From Luidia sarsii (lineage: Eukaryota; Echinodermata; Asteroidea; Paxillosida; Luidiidae), in the NCBI GenBank assembly GCA_949987565.1, contig OX465109.1:8534163-8598162 (forward strand): a stretch of DNA of 64,000 bases, read 5' to 3'. The notes beneath the pieces were generated by a model. The model was not told the DNA's origin, did not search any database, and worked only from the letters and a program-made list of their open reading frames with translations. The position numbers and the translations under genes were made by a program. Shown here one piece after another: positions 34,701-46,700 of this stretch. Each line of letters begins with the position of its first letter. The stretch's first letter is position 1.

Positions 34701-37700
34701 CAAAGCAATAAGGACTCGGTGCTTACTACGTCGAGCGGGGCAAACCCTCATTGAATTATATTAGGCCAATCACTCACTATAAACCGTGAAAAGGGGTGAA
34801 AATGTCACTGTGATTTCGCGGTGCATTATACAATGAACATCAGCTGCATCAGCAGCATCAGCATCAGCACCATTGCCTTGGAGACCACTGGTGAAAACAC
34901 CGTGAAAATGCCTTGGCTAACTGTGTGCCGTTTTCTTTTTACGGCTAAATGACATTTTCATCCCAATTTTTACGGTTTAAATGTTCAAAGTGTCTATCGG
35001 ATTGTGTTCTTCGGTTCTTCTCTGGACCATACAGACCCATGCGAGGCGAGATTGTTATGCAAACGTTGTAATATCTTACAGCAGTTCCTTTCGTCGGTGT
35101 CCTGGAAGCACTCGGGATTGAGATCACACGGTACACCACATCCTCCACCAATCGGACATGGCACCTTGGGTAGAGTACAGTGTGGTCGTCCTGTCAGAGA
35201 AATCAATACAGCTAACATATTTTACTGATGCTATACGGTCGGAACAAAATGATTATGCTTCGGAACTACTGGCTCCGATTGGGTAGTTTCATTTTAAACC
35301 TTCTATCAGCTGCATCATCAGCATCAGCAACAGAAACAGCATCAGCAGCATGGGAAAGAGCAGTAGCATTAGTAGGAGCATTAGGAAAATTAGGAGCATC
35401 AGCAGCACTAGCAGCACTAACAGCATCAGCATCAACAGCATCAGCAGCATGAGAAAGAGCAGTAGCATTAGTAAGAGCATTAGGAAAATTAGGAGCATCA
35501 GCAGCACTAGCAGCACTAACAGCATCAGCATCAACAGCATCAGCAGCATGAGAAAGAGCAGTAGCATTAGTAAGAGCATTAGGAAAATTAGGAGCATCAG
35601 CAGCACTAGCAGCACTAACAGCACCAGCATCAACGGCATCAGCAGCATGGGAAAGAGCAGTAGGCCTAGCATTAGTAGGAGCATTAACAGCATCAGTAGC
35701 ATCAGCAGCATCAGCAGCATCAGCAGCATCAGCATCAGCTGCATCAGCATCAGCAACATCAGCAGCATCAGCAGCATCAGCATCAGCTGCATCAGCATCA
35801 GCAACATCAGCATCAGCAACATCAGCAGCATCAGCAGCATCAGCAGCATCAGCAGCATCAGCATCAGCAGCATCAGCAACATCAGCAGCGTCAGCTGCAT
35901 CAGCAGCATCAGCTGCATCAGCATCAGCAACATCAACAACATCAGCAGCATCAGTTGCATCAGCATAAGCAACATCAACAGCATCAGCATCAGCTGCATC
36001 AGCTGCATCAGCAGTATCAGCAGCATCAGAAGCGTCAGCAGCATCAGCAGCGTCAGCTGCATCAGCATCAGCTGCATCAGCAACATCAGCAGCATCAGCA
36101 GAATCAGCATCAGTAGCATCAGCATCAGCAGCATCAGCTGCATCAGCTGCATCAGCTGCATCAGCTGCATCAGCATCAGCATCAGCATCAGCAACATCAG
36201 CAACATCAGCAGCATCAGCAGCATCAGCATCAGTAGCATCAGCATCAGCAACATCAGCAGCATCAGCAGCATCAGCATCAGTAGCATCAGCATCAGCTGC
36301 ATCAGCTGCATCAGCAGCATCAGTAGCATCAGCAACATCAGCAGCATCAGCAGAATCAGCATCAGTAGCATCAGTAGCATCAGCATCAGCAGCATCAGCT
36401 GCATCAGCTGCATCAGCAGCATCAGTAGCATCAGCAGCATCAGCATCATCAGCCTCAGCATTAGCAGCATCAGCTGCATCAGCATCAGCAACATCAGCAG
36501 CATCAGCAGCATTAGCAGCATTAGCAGCATCAGCTGCAACAGCATCAGCAACATCAGCAGCAGCAGCACCAGCAGCACCAGCAGCATCGGCAGCATCAGC
36601 AGCATCAGCTGCATCAGCAGCATCATGCAGTAGCATCAGCATCAGCAGCATCAGCAGCATCAGCATCAGCAGCATCAGCAGCATCAGCATCAGCATAAGC
36701 AGCACTAGTAGCACTAACAGCACCAGCATCGATCAGCAGCATCAGCTGCATCAGCATCAGTTGCATTCGAAGTTATATCAGCGGCATCAGAGAGACATCA
36801 ACTGCATTTGAGGCATTAGCAGCATTGGTAGAATTGGTAGCATCGGCTTCTATCCCATCCCCTGCACAAACTATCTAACCGCATAAGTCAACGGCCTCGT
36901 CCGATCCATCTGGGCAGTCCACTTCGCCGTCACAGGTCCAGCCAGAATCGATGCACTTCCCGGAGCAGAAGAATTCCTCGGGGCCGCACTGCGACCCTTG
37001 GGCAGGCGGCTCGGCTATCTCTCCGTCTGCAGGATGACAGTGACGTAGAAGAAGACACGCGCCGTTAATGGCTGCCTCATCACCCCGCGCACGTGCGTTC
37101 GATTAGCTTCCCCGGGTCTAGCCCGGACAGCCCCGTTCGGCCCTGCCAACCGTTGCCCCCGTTACCCACTTCCATCAGTGTGAAGGCAGGGTCAATCGGG
37201 GGGAGGTAACCAGGGTCTACCCGGAGATGCTAATCGAACTCAGCTTATTGTTGTCATGCTGGATAGGTCCAAGATGGCGGCCCACAACTTATATCAATGA
37301 ATACATATTGGAAAATCAAATGACACATAGGAAACAAGGGGGTTCACTGCGATGCTTGATCAAATCCTTCAATTTGGAAGATTTGGGGAAGATTGGGGGC
37401 ATGTGTCAAGAAAAACAGCAGTAAATCAGCTTGGATCGGTGAGCAAGCTTCCTATGGCAACTTTAAACAAAATATAAGTGACCATTGAAAGGAATCTGCC
37501 AGAAAGTAAAAATCAAGCTACGATTTCTATTCTCGTCACTGAGCCTGAGCTTGAGCCCTAGTCCCAAGCCCTAGGCTCGAGCCCTGGCCCCGAGCCCTGG
37601 CCCCAAGCCCTACGCCCAAGACTCAAGCCCTAAGCTCTAAGCTCTAAGCCCTAAGCCCCAAGTCTAAGCCCTGGCCCCAAGCCCTAGGCCCTAAGCCCCA

Positions 37701-40700
37701 AGACTTAGCCCTTGGCCCAAGCCCTTGGCCCAAGCCCTTGACCCAAGCCCGGCTGATCCCCAAGCCCTTGGCCCAGCCCTTGGCCCAAGCCCTTGGCCCA
37801 AGCCTGATCCCCAAGTCCGAGCCCTAGGCCCGAGCCCTACTGTAGGTCCAAGCCCTGGGCCCAAGCCTTAGGCCCAAAGCTCCAAGCCTGAGCCCTCGGC
37901 CGGAGTCCTCGGCCCGAGGCCTAGGCCCGAGCCCTATGCCCGAGCCCTAGGCCCGACCCCCGAACCCAGGCCCCAGGTCTGAGCCCTAGGCCTGAGCCCT
38001 AGGCCCAGCCTTAGGACCCAAGCTCCAAGCCTGAGCCCTCGGCCCGAGCTCGAGGCCCAAGCCCTAAGCCCAAGCCCTAGCTAGGCCCGAGCCCTAGGCC
38101 CGAGCGCTAGGCCCGAGCCCTAGGCCCGAGCCCTAGGCCCGAGCCCTAGGCCCGAGCACTAGGACCGAGCACTAGGCCCGAGCTCCAGGCCCGAGCCCTG
38201 AAGCCACAGCCCAAGCCCCAAGCCCGAGCCCCAAGCCCGAGCACTAGGTCTGGGACCGGTCCCAATCCCTAGTCCAAACCAAGCACGAGCCTGGGACTGA
38301 GACCAGGACCAAGACCGACACCGAGCCAGAGCCCGCGCTTGATCCAGTGACTGGATAAAGGGCCTAATTAGTCTGTGTGTAACAGCGAGCCTAGCCTACC
38401 CGCGGTGGGTGCTCCATAAATAGCGCAGGCCCACTCGTCCGAGCCGTCATCACAGTCCTGGGTGTTATCGCAGACGAACAGCATTAGGATGCACCGGAGA
38501 CCATCGAGGCATCGAAAGCGCGTCATTCCATCACAGGTCCCATTGGGAGCCCCAACGCCTGAACACAAGGATGGAGGTTGGGGTGTTAGAAAACAGAGAT
38601 GCATGCATGTCGTTTACTCTAACATGTAACATTGTTCAGCACATCAACCACGTTAGTCTAACCGAAGGATGATACCGAAGTATGGGCGGCCCCCAATGTC
38701 TAACCAGTACGAAGGAGAACATAACGCGTAAGCATTTGTAGCAATTAATACTTCACCAGATGCAGAGAGAGGGGGACTGAGAGAGGGAGAGAGGAGAGAG
38801 AGAGGGAGGGCAGAGGGAGAGAGAGAGGGGGAGGGAGAGAGGGGGAGATAGATGGAGGGAGGGGAGAAAGGGAGAGAGGGAGAGAGAGGGGGAGGAAGAG
38901 AGGGGGAGAGAGAGAGAGGGGAGAGAGAGAGAGAGGGGAGAGAGAGAGAGGGGTGTGAAAGGAGATCGATGGAGGGAGATAGAGGGAGGGAGGGAGAGAG
39001 AGAGGAAGGGGAAAGAGGCAGAGAGAGGGGGAGGGAGAGAGAGGGGGAGGGAGAGAGAGGGGGAGGGAGAGAGAGGAAGGGGGAGAGAGGGAGACAGAGA
39101 GGAAGGGGAGAGAAAGAGGAGAAAGGTAGATGGAGGGGGAGGCAAAGAGGGAGGGAGGGAGGGCGGGAGGGAGGGAGGGAGGGAGGGAGGGAGGGAGGGA
39201 GGGAGGGAGGGAGGGATGGATGGAGGGAGGGAGGGAGGGAGGGAGGGAGGGAGGGAGGGAGGGAGGGAGAGAGGGAGGGAGGGAGGGAGGGAGGGAGGGA
39301 GGGAGGGAGGGAGGGAGGGAGGGAGGGAGGGAGGGAGGGAGGGAGGGAGGGAGGGAGGGAGGGAGGGAGGGAGGGAGGGAGGGAGGGAGGGAGGGAGGGA
39401 GGGAGGGAGGGAGGGAGGGAGGGAGGGAGGGGGAGGGAGGGAGGGAGGGAGGGAGGGAGGGAGAGAGAGAGGGATGGAGGGAGGGAGGGAGGGAGGGAGG
39501 GAGGGAGGGAGGGAGGGAGGGAGGGAGGGAGGGAGGGAGGGAGGGAGGGAGGGAGGGGGTGGAAGGGAGAGGAAGGGAAGAGAGGCCGAGAGGGGGAGAG
39601 AGGAAGAGTGAGGGGAGGGAGAGAGAGGGGGAGGGGAGAGGGGGAGGGGAGAGGGGTACAGAGAGGGAGAGGGAGAGAGATGGGGAATGGGGGACAGAGG
39701 GACAAAGAGGGAGAGAGAGAGAAAGAGGTGGAGAAAGGGGAGAGGGGCCGGACATAAAGGAACACGAGTGACCACAACTTGGAATGTTTTGTCTTCAAAC
39801 AGCACCACAATAATAAGTGTTAGGTTTAAGGTCACACAGAAATGAAAGAGCCCGCGCAACCCCATTCAAATGTTCTTTCTCAACGAAAAAACCGGAAGAG
39901 ACAACGTCTTTGCACTAGCTCACACGACGATATAAAATTATGGACGAATACAAACATGTCCGACGCACCAACTGCGTGTGTCTTTAGTCTGTAGCTCTTA
40001 TTGTTTACATACTGGGACGGTTAACTTGCAGCATACAGCCTTGCTCATATAATTATGGTTGCAGCAATGGTCCTTGTACTTGTAGTAAACTAGTATTATG
40101 CTTCCCCTGTACGGAAAGCTTGCAGCTTGTATTTGTACTGTTGTACTTGCTATGTCACTCATAGTATTAAAGTTAATCTTAAAAGTTAGAGGGCCTGACG
40201 TTTCAATCCGTCGGGACAAAACAGATACATGTACACGAAGGAAGGGGGAAGAGAGTGAAGAGGACACGGATGAGAAACAAAGGACAAAGGGAGGGAGAGA
40301 TCAAAGGGAAGGGCAAGGAGTAGGGTAGGGATTAGTGAGAAGGGGGAAGATCAAAAGGAAGTGTGGAGGAGTGAACACAAAAGAAGGATTATCAGAAAGC
40401 TGCAATTTAAAATATGTATTAAAGTTAATACATATTTTAAATTGGATTCGTCACTCTGCCTTTCAGAAAGGTCCTGCTAGGATAGAAACGTCAGGCGCGA
40501 TTATTTTTGACATATACATATTGAATGTGTGCGAATTGGAGGGGGTCTCCAGAACTCTTTGGACTTTGCGTGCCCGATCGATCGACTCACCGCAATGGTC
40601 GGGGAGTTCGTCGCTGCCGTCCAGGCAGTCCGTGACGCCGTTGCAGACGTCGGTCTTGGCGATGCAGCCGCCTCGACTGGTGCACCGGAACTCGGACGAC

Positions 40701-43700
40701 TTGCACTCTGCGTGGATCAAGCAGACAGCGTTCGGAGTCCAATGATCAATAAACAATAAATCCTACTTAATTCTCATCCTACGGCATGGTGCAAGGATAT
40801 AGGTCTTATGGGGGGGGGGGGGGGATAAGTGAGAGGTCTTACGGCATTCGTCTTCATCTTCGCCCTCGTAGCAGTCCTTGACTCGGTTGCATTTGTCCTT
40901 GAGGGGAATGCAGAGACCTCTCCCGCTGCCCGAGTGGACGCAGCGAAACTGCTGCGCGGTGCACGTGCGAGATTCTGAGGACGAAAGTTTGTTGGCTTGA
41001 TAAATTCAGAGCATTCAACATGAAACTAGTGTCCAAGTCCTGTGGCGTTATAACGGGTAGGAGAAATATAATCCAAAGCCTAAGCCACCATTTCGTTAAC
41101 GACCTATTATGAGGTTTACCTCTTTGCATTGTTACCAACAAACCTTGGTTTAACATTGCCCATTATTTCTAAACATGCATGTGTACGACGTCAGCAACTG
41201 AGGAGACTCGTGCCAGATGGGGCCCTGGTGACGTCACTGCGGACGCCAGCGTATTGGGTCCCTAGTGACGTCACTGCGGACGCCAGCGTACTGGGTCCCT
41301 GGAGTGACGTCACTGCGGACGCCAGCGTACCGGTGTCACGATCTCAAGTGGGTGGCCGTGCTAAAATGGGTGGGTGACGTCACCACCCATCTGAGCACGC
41401 AGCGACTTCCTGCTGAAATAGGCGAAATAGGCGGCGTGCTAAGATGGGTGGTGAACTGAGCGCGTGCGGACGGCCTTTACGCTAACCTGATTGCCCATAT
41501 ATGGCAGCCCACCCATTTGATCGTTTTAGACTGTCACACCGGGTCCCCGGTGACGTCACTGCGGCCGTTTAGCGTACCGTAGTCGCAGCCTTCCTCGTCA
41601 CTGGGGTCATCTTTGCCGCACTGCCGGATGGCGTCGCACATGAGATAGCGCTTGATGCACACGGGTCGGTCGCGGCACTCGAAGTCATGCTGAAGGCACG
41701 GCGCTGGAAATAAACCACACAAGCGGACAACTCAAATTACTCGCCTGAAAAAAGGAATTATACCTTCAAACATTACGGGGGCCTGACGTTCCGATCCAAG
41801 CAAGATGTGAGCATTAGCTAGGCACTCTTAATTGTCAAGATCAATAAGGATACACTGAGACTGTGGATGATGTTTGGACTTTCAACCACGTAGCCTCAAC
41901 AACAAGCTTGGCAACGACTAACACAAAGCATGTTTTAATGCGAAACTAAAGGACTTACAAACCTTTAGTGGTCATTTAATGCCTCAATTTCTCTCTGTCA
42001 TTTTCCCTGTAATCTTTCCCTGCCCTTACCTTTGATCTCACCCTAGTCTGTCGACCAGCTTTCCTCCCTTTCCTACTCCCTGCCCTTCCCTCTGACCTCA
42101 CCCTAGTCTGTCTACCAGCTTTCCTCCCTTCCCTACTCCCTGCCCTTCCCTCTGATCTCACCCTAGTCTGTCTACCAGATTTCCTCCCTTCCCTACTCCT
42201 TGCCTTTCCCTTTGGTCTCACCCTAGTCTGTCTACCAGCTTTCCTCCCTTCCCTACTCCCCGTCCTTCCCTCTGATCTCACCCTAGTCTGCCTATCAGCT
42301 TTCTTCCCTTCCCTACTCCCTGCCCTTCCCTTTGATCTCACCCTAGTCTGTCTACCAGCTTTCCTCCCTTCCCTACTCCCTGCCCTTCCCTCTGATCTCA
42401 CCCTAGTCTGCCTATCAGCTTTCTTCCCTTCCCTACTCCCTGCCCTTCCCTTTGATCTCACCCTAGTCTGTCTACCAGCTTTCCTCTCTTCCCTACTCCC
42501 TGCACTTCCCTTTGATCTCACCCTAGTCTGTCTACCAGCTTTCCTCCCTTCTCTACTCCCCGCCCTTCCCTCTGATCTCACCCTAGTCTGCCTATCAGCT
42601 TTCTTCCCTTCCCTACTCCCTGCCCTTCCCTTTGATCTCACCCTAGTATGTCTACCAGCTTTCCTCCCTTCCCTACTCCCTGCCCTTCCCTATGATCTCA
42701 CACCAGTCTTGCTAGTCTTGTTTCAAAGTAGTAAGCCCCATTTGACTCAGCGACTGGCTCCGGCAAAAGGAACACGGTGTCTGAGTCAGTCAAGCGTATC
42801 CTATTGCCTCTCCCACTTCCTATCTATTCGCGAGCTTGTCATGCAAGCGTTGGGAATGGCCCTGCGTGAAAAGTCCCCTTCGTTGTTGACCCTCGGGCAT
42901 TTCCTTTAGGCTTTAGGCTGTCACTTCCGATCGTTTGCACAGCCCGCTGTACCCGTGCAAACAATCATTTTGAGGACGAGTATAGGAAAGAAAATGTTCG
43001 CAGATGGATTCTCTGCAAAGTAAGCATTGTCGGCGCACTCGCACGGGAGTAAAAAAAAAAGGGCTAGTCAACATCTCGTGCATCTACTGAGGGTGGCTTT
43101 TGTTTGGGCGCGCTTAATGACTGTTAAACGCCTGACTCCAAAACGTATGATATCAATGGCCTAATGGTATTTCCCGCCTCGGGGCTACTTTGGGCGCGCG
43201 GTGGCACGGAGCTGCTTTTGATCCGTTTTCGCATGAATTGCTCTAATTTTTAAGTGAGTCAATATTACTGGACACGCAAGGAAAGCGCAATGGGACTTTC
43301 CATTGCTCATTTGATTCGGGCAAACTGTTGGTGTCTCGCTCTTCATAACTTCCCTGCAGTGATACGAAAATGTCGCCAACTGGTATATAACTGACATAGA
43401 TTAGCACACTCACACTAGTTATAGTCTCAATGCCACTCAAAATAATATCCAGCAAGGATCGAGTCGCTAAAGGCCTTTGGGAAATGAGAGAGAGAGTTCC
43501 TTCTATGGGCCTAATCGAATACGCTGACTACTGGGACTCATTTTGTTCACGTGGTAGTTCACTTTTTATCATAATGTATTGGAGAGTCATTTTGGCGGTA
43601 TTTTTCTTTTCGCTGCGTTCACTGGTTATACCGTCAGATTATACCGTCAATCAATCGCTACATGGACTGCTAGCATGCGGACCGCTTCGGTCGCCATTTG

Positions 43701-46700
43701 CTCATGCGCCGTTGTCAGGCGCCGTTGCTATGGTTGCTCAAGGGACCCGCTGCCAAACCGGACCATCCGGCGAGAAAAAACGCATTGCCGCGATACGAGG
43801 TCACATTCGAACGTCACTTCCTGCCGAGGTCACACCCGTTTCCCTAGCTCCGGTTCACGGAACCTCTGGGCCCACGAACGCTTCTAATCGTTCGTGCACG
43901 CGCAGTGCTTGGCTTTGTCTCCATTTCTTTCATCCATTTTAAAGTACAAGGCATGAAAATGGGAGGCCTTTAATTGGCTTCGTTTTTTAATGTAACACCA
44001 CTGCATTTTGAAACGGATCCAAAGGTTCAACTTCAACAAAGAACTGTGTTTCCAGCGTTTGGGATAACAGAGACGAAGCCGGAGCCGAAGCCTAAACCGG
44101 TTTTGGGAAAAAAGGGCCATAAACCGAACTCAAGACGCTCGGTAGAAACGTGCTGGGAAAGCGTGAACCAGTAATCGACTTTGACAGCGTATATATACAC
44201 GCTCGGCGAATTCTTCTAGGGGACTTGATTTGACGAGAAGAGTTTCGTTTGAGTCGACTGAGCGGCTCGCATAATGTGACCTTTCGTGGCGGGCATACTG
44301 CCCCGGCCGGGTGGGCCGGTCGCTGTGAATCGACGTGCGTAACCAATTACGTCTGTTCTACTACGTCCTATTGAGCCTCATGATAATGAAGCTTATCTTC
44401 TGTATAATAAATGCCGTGCAATAATGACTGGGGCTTATTTTCGTTTGGATGTCGTGTCTCACCGGGGTGAGCAACAACCTGACAGAACAGAAACAACATG
44501 TAGGAGGTGCGTGGTTGCCAATGCCGTGTCTCACCGAGGTGAGCAACTATTCTGACAGAGCAGACGGACACATGTCGCAATGCCCTGTCTCACCGAGGTG
44601 AGCAACCGCCTGACAGAACAGGGAAAAAATGTAGAATGCGGTGGCAATGCCGTGTCTCACCGAAGTGATCAACCACCAGAAAGAACAGACAGACAATTGT
44701 ATATAAAGTGGTGGCAATGACATGTCTCACTGAGGTGAGCAACCACCTGACAGAACAGACAGACAAATGTATAGAAAGTGGTGGCAATGACATGTCTCAC
44801 TGAGCTGAGCAACCACCTGACAGAACAGAACAACCAAATGTATAGAAAGTGGTGGCAATGCCGTGTCTCACTAAGGTGAACAACCACCTGACAGAACAGA
44901 CAGACAAATGTAGAAGGTGGTGGCAATGCCGTGTCTCACTGAGGTGAGCAACCACCTGGCAGAACAGAACAGACAAATGTAGAAGGTGGTGGCAATGCCG
45001 TGTCTCATTGAGATGAGCAACCACCTGGCAGAACAGAACAGACAAATGTAGAAGGTGGTTGCAATGCCATGTCTCACTGAGGTGAACAACCACCTGGTAG
45101 AACAGAACAGACAAATGTAGAAGGTGGAGGCAATGCCATGTCTCACTGAGGTGAGCAACCACCTGACAGAACGGAACAGACAAATGTAGAAGGTGGTGGC
45201 GATGCCATGTCTCACTGAGGTGAACAACCACCTGACAGAACAGAACAACCAAATGTATAGAAAGTGGTGGCAATGCCATGTCTCACTGAGGTGAACAACC
45301 ACCTGACAGAACAGACAGACAAATGTAGAAGGTGGAGGCAATGCCGTGTCCCACTGATGTGAGCAACCACGTGACAGAACAGAACAGACAAAATGTATAG
45401 AAAGTGGTGGCAAAGACATGTTTCACCGAAGTGAGCAACCACCTGACAGAACAGACAGACAAATGTATAGAAAGTGGTGACAATGACATGTCTCACTGAG
45501 GTGAGCAACCATTCTGACAGAGCAGACAGACAAATGTAGAAGGTGGTGGCAATGCCGTGTCTCACTGAGGTGAGCAACCACCTGACAGAACAGAACAGAC
45601 AAATGTAGAAGGTGGTGGCAATGCCGTGTCTCACTGAGGTGAGCAACCACCTGGCAGAACAGAACAGACAAATGTAGAAGGTGGAGGCAATGCCATGTCT
45701 CACTGAGGTGAGCAACCACCTCACAGAACAGAACAGACAAATGTAGAAGGTGGTGGCGATGCCATGTCTCACTGAGGTGAACAACCACCTGACAGAACAG
45801 AACAACCAAATGTATAGAAAGTGGTGGCAATGCCATGTCTCACTGAGGTGAGCAACCATTCTGACAGAACAGACAGACAAATGTAGAAGGTGGAGGCAAT
45901 GCCGTGTCTCACTGAGGTGAGCAACCACGTGACAGAACAGAACAGACAAATGTATAGAAAGTGGTGGCAAAGACATGTTTCACCGAAGTGAGCAACCACC
46001 TGACAGAACAGACAGACAAATGTATAGAAAGTGGTGACAATGACATGTCTCACTGAGGTGAGCAACCATTCTGACAGAGCAGACAGACAAATGTAGAAGG
46101 TGGTGGCAATGCCGTGTCTCACTGAGGTGAGCAACCATTCTGACAGAGCAGACAGACAAATGTAGAAGGTGGTGGCAATACCGTGTCTCACTGAGGTGAG
46201 CAACCACCTGACAGAACAGACAGACTGATAACAGGTGCTGGCAATGCCGTGTCTCACCAAGGTGAGCCACCACCCGATGACAACATAGGTGTGACACGAC
46301 CATTTGGTGCAGGATAAAAAACTTTGATAAATGTAGGCCCTACTAAATGAACTAAATAGTTCATACTCGCAGTTGTATATTTCGCGTGCGTGCGAAGCCA
46401 TATTGTGCGACCATACCCTGCAACAGTGGTCAATACGTTGTAATCATTATGCTTCCGATTACCAACGGGTCAGTTGCGACGATTCTATGTCCAATCTGAA
46501 AATCTGATTTGTGACCGCTGAGTGGAGATGCTCCCAATCATTTTGAACACGGGAGAGTGGGCTTTGGATAAATTGGAGACGGACCGGGAAAAATGACCCA
46601 GTGAACTGTAATCATCATAGATATAATAACGGATAGTAATTGCAATGATAACGCTTGAGAAAGGTTTCTGAAGAAAAGAAGAGAAAGGGGTACGTGTAAG

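Noticed and set aside
35266..36729. 487-codon Asp/Ala ORF and its Leu/Met and Ser/Ile shadows
   Set aside because: Triplet-period repeat inside a channel intron.
38653..39865. 300-385-codon ORFs on both strands
   Set aside because: GGGA repeat artefacts.
41976..42641. 221-codon ORF with regular 20-residue repeats
   Set aside because: The 60-bp unit keeps the frame open by arithmetic; it lies in an intron with no supporting signals.
43430..43942. 170-codon plus ORF
   Set aside because: No recognisable features; inside the channel intron and on the opposite strand.
44446..46280. possible CRISPR-like array
   Set aside because: Units are contiguous with no unique spacers, and the window is clearly eukaryotic.
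44669..46401. tandem 'LPPSTFVC'-like ORFs resembling a repeat protein
   Set aside because: Minisatellite of changing frame with no start, splice context or conserved fold.
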